Positions 1-9,460 of a stretch of DNA of 64,000 bases are shown here, in pieces. Position 1 is the first letter of the stretch. The number at the start of each line of letters is the position of its first letter. A model generated the notes under the pieces. That model saw only the letters and a list, made by a program, of their open reading frames with translations. It was not told the DNA's origin and did not search any database. Source of the stretch: Bacillus massilioanorexius (GTDB lineage: Bacteria > Bacillota > Bacilli > Bacillales > DSM-1321); the NCBI RefSeq assembly GCF_902374955.1, contig NZ_CABKRX010000085.1, positions 1-64,000 of the forward strand. Reading direction: 5' to 3'. A program made the translations under genes and the position numbers.

Positions 1-132
1 TTTTTATAGGATGTTTTCGTAAACATCCTTTCCTATTAATATAATGTAAGTATAGGTTGAATTCTGCTCTAGGATGCTCATTCTCCGCAGGGTCGGTGTT
101 TCATTCTTAATTCGCTTCTATTCATTTCTATA

Positions 133-1110
133 CTATAATTCAATATCTGCGGAATAAATAGAATGAATTTTCCTATTATCATCTTCAACTAACAATACAC
201 CCTCATTTGTAATACCTAGGGCTTTACCGATTATCTTATTTTGTGCTGTCGTAGCTGTGATTCGTTTACCAACACTTATCGCATAATTTTCCCATAATGT
301 CTTAATAGGTGAAAAACCAGCTTGCTTATACAATTCATACAACTGTTCTAGATGTTTCAATACCGAGCAAATGATTATTTCTCTTGAATGAATTTGATTT
401 GTTTCAATTTGAAGTGAAGTCGCAATATCTCGCAATTCTTCTGGGAAATCTTCACTTTTTTGATTTACATTTATTCCGATACCGATAACAATTGAATGTA
501 TTCCATCAGCCTCAGCCTGCATTTCCGTTAAAATTCCAGTCATTTTTTTTCCTGAAATAAGAATATCATTCGGCCATTTTATTCTTGCTTGTGCTCCTGT
601 CGTTTCAATAATCGCTTTTGTGACTGCTACAGCTGTCATTAATGTTAGTTGAGGCGCTTGTTGAATTGGAATATTTGGTTTTAAAATCACACTCATCCAA
701 ATTCCAGTTCCTTTCGGTGAATACCATTGTCTTGCTAAACGACCTCTACCTAAAGTTTGCTCATCTGCAATGACAATTGTTCCTTCCACAGCACCTTTAT
801 TGGCTAAATCATTGGCGATTCTTTGTGTTGATTCTACTGTTTCCAAATGATGAATTTGTTGCCCTAAAGTATTGGTTTGCAAATGCAAACGAATACTATC
901 TGATGACATTTTTTCAGGAATCGTTAATAATCGGTAGCCTTTCCTACGTACGGCCTCTAATTCATATCCTTCCTTGCGCAAATCTTCAATATGCTTCCAA
1001 ACAGCCGTTCTAGAAGCACCCGTTAATTCAGCAATTTTTTGCCCAGAAATAAATTCTTCTCCCGCTTGTGAAAAAGCATCTAGTAGTTTCTTTCTTATAT
1101 GAGATTGCAT
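133..1110 (-). CDS. birA: Bifunctional biotin-protein ligase / biotin operon repressor
   Basis: This 325-residue protein attaches biotin to acetyl-CoA carboxylase and other biotin enzymes through biotinyl-5'-AMP, and group II members also repress biotin genes. An N-terminal winged helix-turn-helix (about residues 1-62) precedes the ligase domain, with the adenylate-binding motif GRGR at 121-124 and KWPND at 178-182, and a small C-terminal SH3-like domain. The ATG is preceded by GGAGG seven bases upstream. The gene overlaps the end of cca by 16 bases and is the last gene of the operon visible here. The DNA-binding domain is present, so regulation of biotin genes is likely; no target operator was identified in the window. 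Confidence 0.96.
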   Translation of the reverse strand: MQSHIRKKLLDAFSQAGEEFISGQKIAELTGASRTAVWKHIEDLRKEGYELEAVRRKGYRLLTIPEKMSSDSIRLHLQTNTLGQQIHHLETVESTQRIANDLANKGAVEGTIVIADEQTLGRGRLARQWYSPKGTGIWMSVILKPNIPIQQAPQLTLMTAVAVTKAIIETTGAQARIKWPNDILISGKKMTGILTEMQAEADGIHSIVIGIGINVNQKSEDFPEELRDIATSLQIETNQIHSREIIICSVLKHLEQLYELYKQAGFSPIKTLWENYAISVGKRITATTAQNKIIGKALGITNEGVLLVEDDNRKIHSIYSADIEL

Positions 1111-2288
1111 CGTTGAACCTCCAAATGAATAGCTTCTTTCTCATTAGCTATCTCTTCATTTAGTACTTTTTCAATAATAATTTGTAAGGCTTCTTTAATC
1201 CAAGGTCCCTTTGTTTTAGTTGTCCACTGCATTAAATCTGTACCAGAAATCGCTAATTGTGAACGGTTGTAAATTGGTAAAGAAGACCATATCGATTTGG
1301 ATTTTTGAATCTGATTTTCAGGTATTTCATGTTGTAACAAACATTGTACCCGAATTGCACTGATAATACATTCTATTCCTGATTCAAAAATCTCCATTTT
1401 ATTTGTAAACTGATTGCGATTTATCACGTTGACGATTGACTTAATATCGCGAATTTGCTTTATCGGTAGCTTCCACAATCGAAGGAAAGACTCGACTTCA
1501 TCCGTATCAATTAAGATAGACATAATCATTGCCCATTTTTCATTCAATGTCTTAAGCTTAGATAAATCATATTCAGAAATAATCTTTAATTGGTTTAATT
1601 TTTCTTTACAGCCTGGTAAATAGGCAAACAATCCAGTTTCTATTAATAATTGTATAGCTAACTGAACTTTAGAACCTTTTAAGAGCTTTTCAAACTCCAT
1701 CGTTATCCGCTCTACTGAAATATTTTCTAACAACGATTTATTATCACTTAATGCTTTAATGACTTGTTCTGAACAAGTAAAAGATAATTGACTAACAAAA
1801 CGCAATGCCCTCATCATGCGTAAGGCGTCTTCTGTAAAGCGATCATTAGGATTTCCTACTGTTTGGATTATTCCATTTTCAATATCTTTTTGTCCGTTAA
1901 AGGGGTCTATAATCCTACCATTGGCATTCATAGCAATTGCATTCATGGTAAAATCTCGCCGTTGTAAATCATCCTTTAAAGATCGAATAAAACGAACCTC
2001 TTTCGGTTTACGATAATCGATATATTCACTTTCAACGCGGTATGTGGTAATTTCATATGATTGGCCTTGTTCTAATACCATAACTGTCCCGTGCTGAATG
2101 CCCACGTTAATGGTCTTAGGAAAAATCGCTTTAATTTCTTCAGGAGTAGCTGAAGTCGCAATATCAACATCATGTATATCTCTATGCAAAATATCATCTC
2201 GAACTGAACCACCAACAAAGACCGCTTCAAATCCATGCTGCTCTATTTTTTTTAATAATGGTAAAGCTTCCTCAAAAAGTTGGTTCAT
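1095..2288 (-). CDS. cca: CCA-adding tRNA nucleotidyltransferase
   Basis: Template-independent polymerase that builds or repairs the 3' CCA end of tRNAs. The 397-residue length and head-domain motifs fit class II enzymes: GGSVRD at 26-31, the metal-binding DVD at 40-42, RRDFTMNA near 110 and the nucleotide-selecting region with RFTEDALRMMRALRF. Its ATG overlaps the bshA stop codon as ATGA, so translation is probably coupled, and its own 3' end overlaps birA. The same bshA-cca-birA order occurs in B. subtilis. Confidence 0.96.
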   Translation of the reverse strand: MNQLFEEALPLLKKIEQHGFEAVFVGGSVRDDILHRDIHDVDIATSATPEEIKAIFPKTINVGIQHGTVMVLEQGQSYEITTYRVESEYIDYRKPKEVRFIRSLKDDLQRRDFTMNAIAMNANGRIIDPFNGQKDIENGIIQTVGNPNDRFTEDALRMMRALRFVSQLSFTCSEQVIKALSDNKSLLENISVERITMEFEKLLKGSKVQLAIQLLIETGLFAYLPGCKEKLNQLKIISEYDLSKLKTLNEKWAMIMSILIDTDEVESFLRLWKLPIKQIRDIKSIVNVINRNQFTNKMEIFESGIECIISAIRVQCLLQHEIPENQIQKSKSIWSSLPIYNRSQLAISGTDLMQWTTKTKGPWIKEALQIIIEKVLNEEIANEKEAIHLEVQRCNLI

Positions 2289-3427
2289 CTTTTGTTCCTT
2301 TCTGTTCCAGATAACAAATTTTCATAGATTTCTTCATATTGAGCAATGATATTAGCTGATTGAAATTTATGGTGTACACCCTGCAAGCAGGCATCTGAAA
2401 ACTGTGAATGTAGTTCTGTATCATTTAACAGCTTAACAGCATGATTTGCAATATCCTCAATATCACCTAGCTCACAAATATAACCCGTTTCACCATGATC
2501 AATTACTTCAGGTATTCCTCCTATGTTTGTCCCAATACATGGCACGCCACAAGCCATAGCTTCTAATAATACGAGCCCAAAGCTTTCTTTTTCCGACAAT
2601 AATAACATTAAATCACTAATATTATATAGTTCCTGAACATTATCTTGCTTCCCAAGGAAAAGAACATGCTCTTTTAAATCTAGCTGATCTACTAATTCAC
2701 AAATAACGCTCATTTCAGGACCATCTCCAACTAGCAATAACTTAGAATCGACTTGTTGATGAACCATTTGGAATACACGGATAATATCTTGAACCCTTTT
2801 TACTTCCCGAAAATTAGATACATGTATGAGTATCTTTGAATCAGTTATACCCAAATCCTCTTTAAGAGAACCACTTGACTGTTTTTTATACACTCTTTCG
2901 TCAATGAAATTATAAACCGTATGAATCTCTTGTTTTGGATGAATCAATTCAACAGTTTCCTCGACTAATGAATCTGATACCGCGGTAACATAATCTGATT
3001 TTTCTATCCCAAACTTTAAAAGTACTTGTAATGAATGTTCTAAACCTAATACGGTAATATCTGTTCCATGCAATGTTGTTACAACCTTAACATCACGATC
3101 TACCATCTGTTTGGCTAGAATAGCACAAACTGCATGAGGAATCGCATAATGGGCATGTAATATATCAAGCTTCTCACGATTCACAACGTCTGCTATTTTA
3201 CTAGCAAGTGATAAATCATATGGAGGATAGTGAAATACTGAATAATGATTTACATCAACGGCATGAAAGAAGATTCTCGGATGAATTTTTTTCAATCGAA
3301 AAGGCATAGAACTAGAAATAAAATGTATGTTATGCCCTTTATCTGCCAATAATCTTCCTAATTCTGTTGCAACTACTCCAGAGCCTCCAACAGACGGATA
3401 ACAAATAATACCAATATTTAAACTCAT
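2285..3427 (-). CDS. bshA: N-acetyl-alpha-D-glucosaminyl L-malate synthase
   Basis: GT4 glycosyltransferase that joins UDP-GlcNAc and L-malate in the first step of bacillithiol synthesis. The N-terminal Rossmann domain has the glycine-rich loop PSVGGSGVVATELG near residue 10, and the C-terminal domain carries the nucleotide-sugar motif ESFGLVLLEAMACG. I place the start at the ATG at 3427, which shares one base with the bshB1 stop (TGATG) and has GGAGG six bases upstream; a GTG one codon earlier is too close to the ribosome site. It is paired with bshB1, the next enzyme of the pathway. Confidence 0.95.
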   Translation of the reverse strand: MSLNIGIICYPSVGGSGVVATELGRLLADKGHNIHFISSSMPFRLKKIHPRIFFHAVDVNHYSVFHYPPYDLSLASKIADVVNREKLDILHAHYAIPHAVCAILAKQMVDRDVKVVTTLHGTDITVLGLEHSLQVLLKFGIEKSDYVTAVSDSLVEETVELIHPKQEIHTVYNFIDERVYKKQSSGSLKEDLGITDSKILIHVSNFREVKRVQDIIRVFQMVHQQVDSKLLLVGDGPEMSVICELVDQLDLKEHVLFLGKQDNVQELYNISDLMLLLSEKESFGLVLLEAMACGVPCIGTNIGGIPEVIDHGETGYICELGDIEDIANHAVKLLNDTELHSQFSDACLQGVHHKFQSANIIAQYEEIYENLLSGTERNKR

Positions 3428-4137
3428 CACATTCCTCCTATTAAATCATCAGATATTAAAATGGGCTTATTACAGAAAAATCCCTCTGCATATGTGACCC
3501 CAACTTCTTTGCCAATCATTTTTTCGCGGGCAACAATGCTATCAATATAATCATCAACAAGAGGTGTTTTAAATTGAGTTTTAGAATTTTCGAATTGGCT
3601 ATTGTATGCCTTCAAGCTATCTATTTTATCTTCTATATGTTCACTTATATCCACTGCAAAATCCGGCTTATGAAAACCATTAATCATATAGTAATAAAAG
3701 GATGCCACTCGATGTGGTGCTAATTCATTCTCATCCTTATACTTCCTTACACCTGCCGAAAAACAAGCTTCTTCCACAAGCTTCGCACAATTCCCATGAT
3801 CTGGATGACGATCAACTGTATACGGTACGAACACCACTTTCGGCTTATACTTTCTAATGATAGATACAATTCGTCTAATATATTCCTCGTTCATGAATAA
3901 GCCGCGATCAGGCAAAAAGGCGTTTATTCTTTCATTTACACCTAGTATATGAGAAGCCTTATTTGCTTCTACTATTCTTGTTTCTACCGTTCCATTTGAT
4001 GACATTTCTGCTTGTGTTAAATCACAAATCACAATTTTCTTTCCGTTCTCGGCGAATTTGGCAATCGTACCTCCCATACCAATTTCTACATCGTCCGCAT
4101 GGGCTCCGAAAGCCAAGATGTCTATCTCATAATGCAT
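3427..4137 (-). CDS. bshB1: Bacillithiol biosynthesis deacetylase BshB1
   Basis: Zinc deacetylase of the PIG-L/LmbE family that removes acetate from GlcNAc-malate, the second step of bacillithiol synthesis. Metal-binding motifs are clear: GAHADD near residues 11-16 and HPDHGN in the middle. Length (236 residues) is normal. It lies 16 bases after mgsA and overlaps bshA by one base. The ATG at 4137 follows an AAGGTGAGA ribosome site. The third enzyme, BshC, is not in the window. Confidence 0.95.
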   Translation of the reverse strand: MHYEIDILAFGAHADDVEIGMGGTIAKFAENGKKIVICDLTQAEMSSNGTVETRIVEANKASHILGVNERINAFLPDRGLFMNEEYIRRIVSIIRKYKPKVVFVPYTVDRHPDHGNCAKLVEEACFSAGVRKYKDENELAPHRVASFYYYMINGFHKPDFAVDISEHIEDKIDSLKAYNSQFENSKTQFKTPLVDDYIDSIVAREKMIGKEVGVTYAEGFFCNKPILISDDLIGGM

Positions 4138-4153
4138 TTTCTTCTCACCTTAC

Positions 4154-4546
4154 TTAATATTCTTTTCTCCAATCAATATTTCCTGCTTCTAAACCTCGAA
4201 TAAGGACTTCTGCTGTTCCCATATTTGTAGCTAATGGAATTTTATATACATCACACAATCTGACTAATGCAGTCACATCAGGTTCGTGAGGCTGAGCAGT
4301 TAACGGATCCCTAAAAAAGAAAACGAGATCCATTTCATCGTTCGCAATACGTGCTCCTATTTGTTGATCCCCACCAAGTGGTCCTGATTGAAAACGCTCA
4401 ATGTTTAAACCTGTTGCTTCCATAATTTTTGTTCCTGTTGTACCTGTTGCAAATAGAGTGTGTTTCTCAAAAATAGATAAATATGCTGTAACAAAACCAA
4501 CTAAATCTTCTTTTTTTTGATCATGTGCAATTAGAGCAATATTCAT
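4154..4546 (-). CDS. mgsA: Methylglyoxal synthase
   Basis: Converts dihydroxyacetone phosphate to methylglyoxal and phosphate, a bypass that relieves sugar-phosphate stress. The 130-residue protein shows the family landmarks: the phosphate-binding ATGTTG at about 33-38, the GPLGGDQQ motif with the predicted catalytic Asp60, and the QPHEPD segment at 85-90. It sits between dapB and bshB1 as in B. subtilis. Methylglyoxal detoxification in bacilli uses bacillithiol, so co-transcription with bshAB1 makes physiological sense (inference). Confidence 0.96.
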   Translation of the reverse strand: MNIALIAHDQKKEDLVGFVTAYLSIFEKHTLFATGTTGTKIMEATGLNIERFQSGPLGGDQQIGARIANDEMDLVFFFRDPLTAQPHEPDVTALVRLCDVYKIPLATNMGTAEVLIRGLEAGNIDWRKEY

Positions 4547-4559
4547 TTGTATGCCACTC

Positions 4560-5360
4560 CTATTCGATAATATTTTCTAGTCCATATACAAGTGCATCTA
4601 ATTTCATAACGTTCTCTACAGCCATTTTAACACCAGACATAAAAGAAGTACGATTATATGAATCGTGACGAATCGTTAAAGTTTGACCATCAGCCCCAAA
4701 CATCACTTGTTGATGTGCAATTAATCCCGGTAATCGTACACTATGTATATGCATTCCATCAACATTTGCACCCCTAGCGCCTTTAATTGTTTCTTTTTCT
4801 TCTGGATGACCTTGTTCCTTAGATTCACGTACTTTTGAAATCATCTCAGCAGTTTTCACGGCTGTTCCAGAAGGAGCATCTAATTTTTGATCATGGTGCA
4901 ACTCAATAATTTCAACATCATTAAAGTACTTAGCAGCCATTTCTGAGAATTTCATCATTAATATAGCACCAAGTGCAAAATTTGGTGCGATAATACAGCC
5001 TAAACCTGTATTTTTACACATATCCTCTAATTTCTTTAAATCTCCAGATGAAAATCCTGTTGTACCAACCACAGGTCGAACTCCATTTTCTAAAGCCGCT
5101 ACCGTGTGCTGCATACCATACTCTGGAGTTGTTAAATCTATTAACACATCTGCTTTTACCTGCTGAAAGCATTCATTGATATCCGTATAAATTGGAGCTG
5201 AAATGGATTGGAAATCACTACAATCCTTTAAATTTCCTCCATTATTTTTTCGGTCAATAACTGCTACTAACTCAAAATGCTCCGTTTGATTAACAAGAAA
5301 TACAGCTTCTTTTCCCATTCTTCCACGTGGACCAGCTACAACAATTTTTATTTTTTCCAT
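4560..5360 (-). CDS. dapB: 4-hydroxy-tetrahydrodipicolinate reductase
   Basis: NAD(P)H-dependent enzyme of the diaminopimelate/lysine pathway, which also leads to spore dipicolinate. The Rossmann motif GPRGRMG is at residues 10-16; the catalytic region HHDQKLDAPSGTA and the C-terminal RHDSYNR motif are present. A longer frame opens nine codons upstream, but I choose the ATG at 5360: it has AAGGGG about ten bases upstream, gives the normal 266-residue length and lies one base after the ypjD stop. Confidence 0.96.
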   Translation of the reverse strand: MEKIKIVVAGPRGRMGKEAVFLVNQTEHFELVAVIDRKNNGGNLKDCSDFQSISAPIYTDINECFQQVKADVLIDLTTPEYGMQHTVAALENGVRPVVGTTGFSSGDLKKLEDMCKNTGLGCIIAPNFALGAILMMKFSEMAAKYFNDVEIIELHHDQKLDAPSGTAVKTAEMISKVRESKEQGHPEEKETIKGARGANVDGMHIHSVRLPGLIAHQQVMFGADGQTLTIRHDSYNRTSFMSGVKMAVENVMKLDALVYGLENIIE

Positions 5361-5361
5361 A

Positions 5362-5703
5362 CTATTTCTGCCCCTTTTCATCTTCAATTCTTGTCCATCG
5401 ATTATTGTCTCGCGTATAAAACTTCTTCATTACCAAATCATGTGCTTCTTCCAAGTCAATATTTAAAGAATTAGCAAAACAAATTAATACAAATAACATA
5501 TCTCCTAATTCCTCTTTTATTTCCTTTTCTTCTTCACTTTTTTTCTTTGGCTTTTCACCATAGTAATGATTTACTTCACGCGCTAGTTCTCCTAGCTCTT
5601 CTGACATCCTTGCTAACATTGCTAGCGGACTAAAATAGCCTTCTTTAAATTGACCTATGTATTGATCGACTTCTTCCTGCAAATGCTTCATGCTTTTTGG
5701 CAT
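5362..5703 (-). CDS. ypjD: MazG-like nucleotide pyrophosphohydrolase YpjD
   Basis: Small (113-residue) all-alpha NTP pyrophosphohydrolase of the MazG/dUTPase superfamily. The metal-binding acidic helices are visible as EELGELAREV (about 31-40) and EELGDMLFVL (about 64-73), giving the ExxE and ExxD ligands. The substrate cannot be deduced; house-cleaning of non-canonical nucleotides is the usual proposal. First gene of the dapB-mgsA-bsh-cca-birA cluster, one base before dapB. Confidence 0.9.
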   Translation of the reverse strand: MPKSMKHLQEEVDQYIGQFKEGYFSPLAMLARMSEELGELAREVNHYYGEKPKKKSEEEKEIKEELGDMLFVLICFANSLNIDLEEAHDLVMKKFYTRDNNRWTRIEDEKGQK

Positions 5704-6146
5704 CTATCCATCATCCTTTATCTCGTTCAAACTGACGCTAATACTCCCTTTCCAACCACAAATATTCATAGAAGTTTCCGTTAGAAATAAGCATCAGAAA
5801 AAACCTGATTGATTCAACTAACCATTAGTGAGGGATAAAAAACCTACTAATAGAAGTTTCACTTTATTAAAAACCATAATATCACTATTATAACAAAAGT
5901 TCGCTTTAACATATCTCCTCAAAGATTAAATTGATATAATTTACCTTTAAACTGTCATCCAAATACATAGATTTACATCCTTAAATAAACGACTCCCATT
6001 CGTTCATGGTGTACTATTAATTGCAATAATAGAAGCCTAAATAATAAATAGTCTGATGGAAATATGTATATGCGATTTGCCTTTGTATTCTCTTATCTTA
6101 TATAATTATGAGCGCAGTGAAGAACTGTCTACTGGAGGTCATACAT
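5704..6146. other. Divergent intergenic region, ypjD / yitT-type gene
   Basis: Gap of 443 bases between divergently transcribed genes. It should hold promoters for both directions. On the minus strand it contains an extended -10 candidate (listed separately) and, between that and ypjD, a short inverted repeat (ATTAGT ... ACTAAT, about 5825-5853). The ypjD leader would then be about 175 nt. I see no gene, tRNA or recognisable riboswitch here. Confidence 0.5.
5887..5895 (-). promoter_or_regulatory. Candidate extended -10 promoter for the ypjD-birA operon
   Basis: The minus strand reads TGTTATAAT, a perfect sigma-A -10 hexamer with the TG extension. No good -35 hexamer lies at 16-18 bases, as is common for extended -10 promoters. 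It is about 185 bases upstream of the ypjD start and is the best candidate for the whole operon. Confidence 0.4.
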
Positions 6147-7019
6147 ATGTCATTTCAATTAAAGATTAAAAACATATTTTTCATTTTATTGGGTGCTGGA
6201 ATTTTCGGTTTTGGTCTTGTCCATTTCAATATGCAAAATCATTTAGCCGAAGGTGGTTTCACTGGAATAACGCTGATACTATACCAATTGTGGGGTATCA
6301 ATCCTTCCTACTCCAACATCTTTTTGAATTTACCTTTATTTTTCATTGGATGGAAGTTTTTAGGGAGAACTTCATTTATATACACCATCATCGGGACTGT
6401 GGGGCTTTCCGTATGGTTATGGATTTTTGAAAGATACCAATTTAACATTCCACTTGAAAATGATTTAATGCTTGTCTCTTTATTTGCAGGTGCCTTTATC
6501 GGGGTTGGTTTAGGGATTATATTCCGTTATGGTGGTACAACAGGTGGGGTAGATATTATCGCACGTCTTGTCCAAAAGTACGTAGGTTGGAATATGGGCA
6601 GAACGATGTTTATGTTTGATGCTGTCGTAATCACACTATCTTTACTAACTTATTTATCATACAGACAAGGTATGTATACACTAATTGCTGTTTTTATTGG
6701 AGCCAGACTGATCGATTTTATGCAAGAAGGAGCCTATACTGCTAGGGGTGCTATGATCATCAGTGAAAAAAACAACGAAATTGCCGACGTGATTATGAAA
6801 GAGATGGAACGAGGTGTAACTGTTCTTAAAGGTTATGGTTCTTACTCAAAAAAAGATCGAGAAGTACTTTATTGCGTAGTGGGTAAAAACGAAATTGTAC
6901 GATTAAAAAATGCTATTACCTCTGTAGATCCACACGCTTTCGTTTCGGTTAGTGTTGTCCATGACGTTTTAGGTGAAGGATTTACACATGACGAAAATAA
7001 AAACCCAATTCAAAGATAA
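6147..7019 (+). CDS. ypjC: YitT-family membrane protein (YpjC-like)
   Basis: Integral membrane protein of unknown function: five or six hydrophobic segments in the first 190 residues (DUF161/YitT) followed by a soluble C-terminal DUF2179 domain (about 205-285) with the GVTVLKGYGSYSKKDREVLYC-type region. The start is ATG 6147, preceded by a strong GGAGGT seven bases away; an ATG 13 codons earlier has no ribosome site. It is the only plus-strand gene in the first 42 kb. The position matches B. subtilis ypjC, but there are several paralogues in bacilli, so the symbol is tentative. Confidence 0.85.
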   Translation: MSFQLKIKNIFFILLGAGIFGFGLVHFNMQNHLAEGGFTGITLILYQLWGINPSYSNIFLNLPLFFIGWKFLGRTSFIYTIIGTVGLSVWLWIFERYQFNIPLENDLMLVSLFAGAFIGVGLGIIFRYGGTTGGVDIIARLVQKYVGWNMGRTMFMFDAVVITLSLLTYLSYRQGMYTLIAVFIGARLIDFMQEGAYTARGAMIISEKNNEIADVIMKEMERGVTVLKGYGSYSKKDREVLYCVVGKNEIVRLKNAITSVDPHAFVSVSVVHDVLGEGFTHDENKNPIQR

Positions 7020-7043
7020 AGGCTGTTTTCGCATACTTTGTAG

Positions 7044-7155
7044 ACTATAAATAAGTAGTGAATATAGGCAGTGAGTATCCTCAGCACATAAGCGCTTATG
7101 TGGTCTCACCTATCCCACTGCTCTAGCAGGCGTCTCACACCTTATGTTCCATTCA
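7044..7155 (+). repeat. Degenerate structured intergenic repeat, copy A
   Basis: Copy of a dispersed element. It contains GTGAGTATCCTC, a perfect stem CACATAAGC/GCTTATGTG (loop-free palindrome near 7087-7104), TCTCACCT and GTCTCACACCTTATG. The same landmarks recur in the same order at about 20285-20362. Confidence 0.6.
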
Positions 7156-7172
7156 ACTTTTTTATAAGCATA

Positions 7173-7224
7173 GGGGCTGTCCATAAGTGATTATTAAAAA
7201 TCACTTATGGACAGCCCTTTTTTT
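7173..7224 (+). terminator. Terminator of the yitT-type gene
   Basis: Perfect 17-bp stem GGGCTGTCCATAAGTGA / TCACTTATGGACAGCCC (7174-7190 and 7201-7217), loop TTATTAAAAA, followed by seven T on the plus strand. The GGACAGCCC arm type recurs at other sites in this window. Confidence 0.85.
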
Positions 7225-7263
7225 AATATAGCAGCAATTCCAACGATTCACACTTCCAGAAAA

Positions 7264-7944
7264 CTAATCATTCCTTGTCATTCCTGTGTAAATCAAAATT
7301 AATCGCACCAGCTCTAAAACAGCTACTGCAGCCGCTGCAACATAAGTTAAAGCTGCTGCATTTAAGACGCTTTTTGTTTCTTTTTCTTCTTCATTTCTGA
7401 TGATTCCGAGCGCAACAACTTGGTCCATAGCACGGCTTGAGGCATTAAACTCTACTGGTAATGTAACAACTTGAAATAATACAGCTGCAAGCATAAAGAA
7501 AATACCTAATAACATGAAACTTGGAATAGTAGCAATTATACCAATTAGAATAAACACCCATGAAAGATTAGAACCAATATTTGCAATTGGAACTAATGAA
7601 TGTCTAAACCGAAGGAAAGCATATTCTTGTTGATCTTGAATAGCATGACCAACTTCATGTGCGGAAACAGCTGTTGATGCTAATGAATGACCATGATAAT
7701 TTGCTGATGAAAGTCGAACAACTTTGGATCTAGGATCGTAGTGATCACTTAAGTATCCCCTTGTTTCTTCAATTCGCACATTATACAAACCATTATCATC
7801 TAGAATTCTTCTGGCAACCTCTGCACCTGTCATTGCGGTAGATGAAGGAACTTTAGAATACTTATTATACGTCGATTTAACTTTCATTTGAGCATATATT
7901 GGAATTAAAACGATAAGCGCTAAATAAATGAAATAATTACTCAT
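7264..7944 (-). CDS. Membrane zinc metallopeptidase (YugP-like)
   Basis: Membrane-bound peptidase of the YugP family (DUF/neutral zinc metallopeptidase), 226 residues. One N-terminal membrane segment is followed by the zinc motif HEVGH (within SAHEVGHAIQD) and three further hydrophobic segments. The start at ATG 7944 has GGAGG six bases upstream; the frame extends ten codons further without a ribosome site. Substrate unknown. It lies just downstream of ypjB, a position not seen in B. subtilis 168 but plausible for related bacilli. Confidence 0.85.
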   Translation of the reverse strand: MSNYFIYLALIVLIPIYAQMKVKSTYNKYSKVPSSTAMTGAEVARRILDDNGLYNVRIEETRGYLSDHYDPRSKVVRLSSANYHGHSLASTAVSAHEVGHAIQDQQEYAFLRFRHSLVPIANIGSNLSWVFILIGIIATIPSFMLLGIFFMLAAVLFQVVTLPVEFNASSRAMDQVVALGIIRNEEEKETKSVLNAAALTYVAAAAVAVLELVRLILIYTGMTRND

Positions 7945-8015
7945 ATCAGCCTCCAAATAAACGATTTCTTCCATTCAACTTATATTCATAATCCCCCAGA
8001 AATGATCGTTTCATT

Positions 8016-8795
8016 CTATTCTCTCTTCTTTATGGATTGTTTCGCTCCTCTATATTTTCTCCAACCAACGTAAGATAATGTACCAATTATAATGCTACCG
8101 GTTGAAATGATTACCCACCATAAGGAAGGGTCTGCTTCATCTTCTTTCATCTCTTCGAATATCGTTTTCATGTCATTTTGTAACACTTCTATATCTTTTA
8201 CGCTTGTACTATTTTCAAACACCTGAGGTCGATAGTGATCTAAATATTGAAACTTAGAATCAATTTTTTGGATCGTTTCTTCTGACAAATCCACTTTCAA
8301 ACTATAATAAATTAAATCATAATCAACGAGTAAGTTATTTAATTCATTATTAAAGCTTTGCGAATTTTGATCACTAACCGCTTTTTTTGTTTCACTGAAT
8401 GCAGACATCATTCTCTCTTCCATTTCAGTCCATAAAGGCTGATACTGTGAATATATTGCATCGACAACCAATCGTAGTTTTGTTACAGCATTAACCTTAT
8501 AATCGTGTGTAACATTTTCATTTTCTAAAGCTTTTACTGCCTCATCATACGCTGCCGTTACAATTCTACGCTCGTCCACATGTAAGTTAGCTATATTTGA
8601 ATCTGAAAGCAAAAACTGGTCTGAAAAGCTATTTAAAATCGTTATACTATCTCCGTACCTTTTTAATTTAGTCATTTGTAGAGCTTCATCAGTTTTCCCA
8701 ACTAGCTTGTCTTTATTCGAAGAGGTTACAGCACTTGTTGACGTTACCAAAGAAAAAAACAATAAAACCAATATGACTGTTACTTTATTAAACAT
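8016..8795 (-). CDS. ypjB: Sporulation protein YpjB
   Basis: Probable membrane-anchored protein linked to sporulation. It has an N-terminal signal segment (about 5-22, VTVILVLLFFSLVTS), a helical extracytoplasmic region of about 200 residues and one C-terminal membrane helix (about 227-245, WWVIISTGSIIIGTLSYVG) followed by a basic tail, a type I topology. The ATG has GAGGAGGGA upstream. Biochemical function is unknown; assignment rests on architecture, length (259) and position next to ypjA. Confidence 0.83.
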   Translation of the reverse strand: MFNKVTVILVLLFFSLVTSTSAVTSSNKDKLVGKTDEALQMTKLKRYGDSITILNSFSDQFLLSDSNIANLHVDERRIVTAAYDEAVKALENENVTHDYKVNAVTKLRLVVDAIYSQYQPLWTEMEERMMSAFSETKKAVSDQNSQSFNNELNNLLVDYDLIYYSLKVDLSEETIQKIDSKFQYLDHYRPQVFENSTSVKDIEVLQNDMKTIFEEMKEDEADPSLWWVIISTGSIIIGTLSYVGWRKYRGAKQSIKKRE

Positions 8796-8869
8796 ACTCT
8801 TGTCCCTCCTCTATTCATATTACATATATGAGAGAAGAGATAAGAGTAGACCAAGCTCGTAGATAAAAA

Positions 8870-9460
8870 TTACAATGCCAGTCTCCAGCGAGGACGTTTC
8901 ATTCCAAAATAATAGCATAACAATATTGAAACGATACTTAACCAAAAAGTAAAATATCCGATTTCATTCATATAAATGGACAAGTCTCCATATATCGGCA
9001 TTTGTCCAAATACATAGTCAATGATTTCATTATGTAAAGTAAATACTGCAGCAACTACAATATGCCAAATCTTAATCCGATAGAAAGGCGCGTATAATAA
9101 GCCTTGAATAGCCATAGCTAAATGAGAAGCAATCAACATATAACCCGTTGGATGTAAATCTCCAGAAACCAATAATGTTAATACATTCATGACAACAGCC
9201 CATATACCATATTTAAATAGTGATATTAAAGCCAATGCTTCAAATAATCCCCAATTCTTCTTCAAAAACCAACCAATAATGGCTATAACAAAAAACAAGC
9301 AAGCTGTTGGACTATCTGGTACAAACGGAATGAAGATTGTCTTTGTTTCAGCTAGTTGACCACCATACCAAATGTATCCATATATAGTCCCGAAAATATT
9401 AATAATCAATAATAATACAATAAAGGCTCTATTTCTGAGCATTGCATATAAGATATTCAT
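8870..9460 (-). CDS. ypjA: DUF1405 membrane protein YpjA
   Basis: Predicted integral membrane protein, 196 residues, with five or six hydrophobic helices and little else; conserved features are the N-terminal IWYGGQL region and a central P-T-rich stretch. Molecular function is not known. In B. subtilis, ypjA and ypjB follow the qcr genes directly; here four heme-system genes lie between ypjA and qcrC. Confidence 0.82.
   Translation of the reverse strand: MNILYAMLRNRAFIVLLLIINIFGTIYGYIWYGGQLAETKTIFIPFVPDSPTACLFFVIAIIGWFLKKNWGLFEALALISLFKYGIWAVVMNVLTLLVSGDLHPTGYMLIASHLAMAIQGLLYAPFYRIKIWHIVVAAVFTLHNEIIDYVFGQMPIYGDLSIYMNEIGYFTFWLSIVSILLCYYFGMKRPRWRLAL

Noticed and set aside
8..29. AGGATGTTT/AAACATCCT hairpin at the left edge as birA terminator
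   Set aside because: Stem is perfect, but neither strand has a proper T-run and the context beyond the edge is missing, so I do not call it.
5704..6146. Lysine riboswitch or T-box upstream of ypjD-dapB
   Set aside because: No conserved L-box or T-box core sequence was found in the gap.
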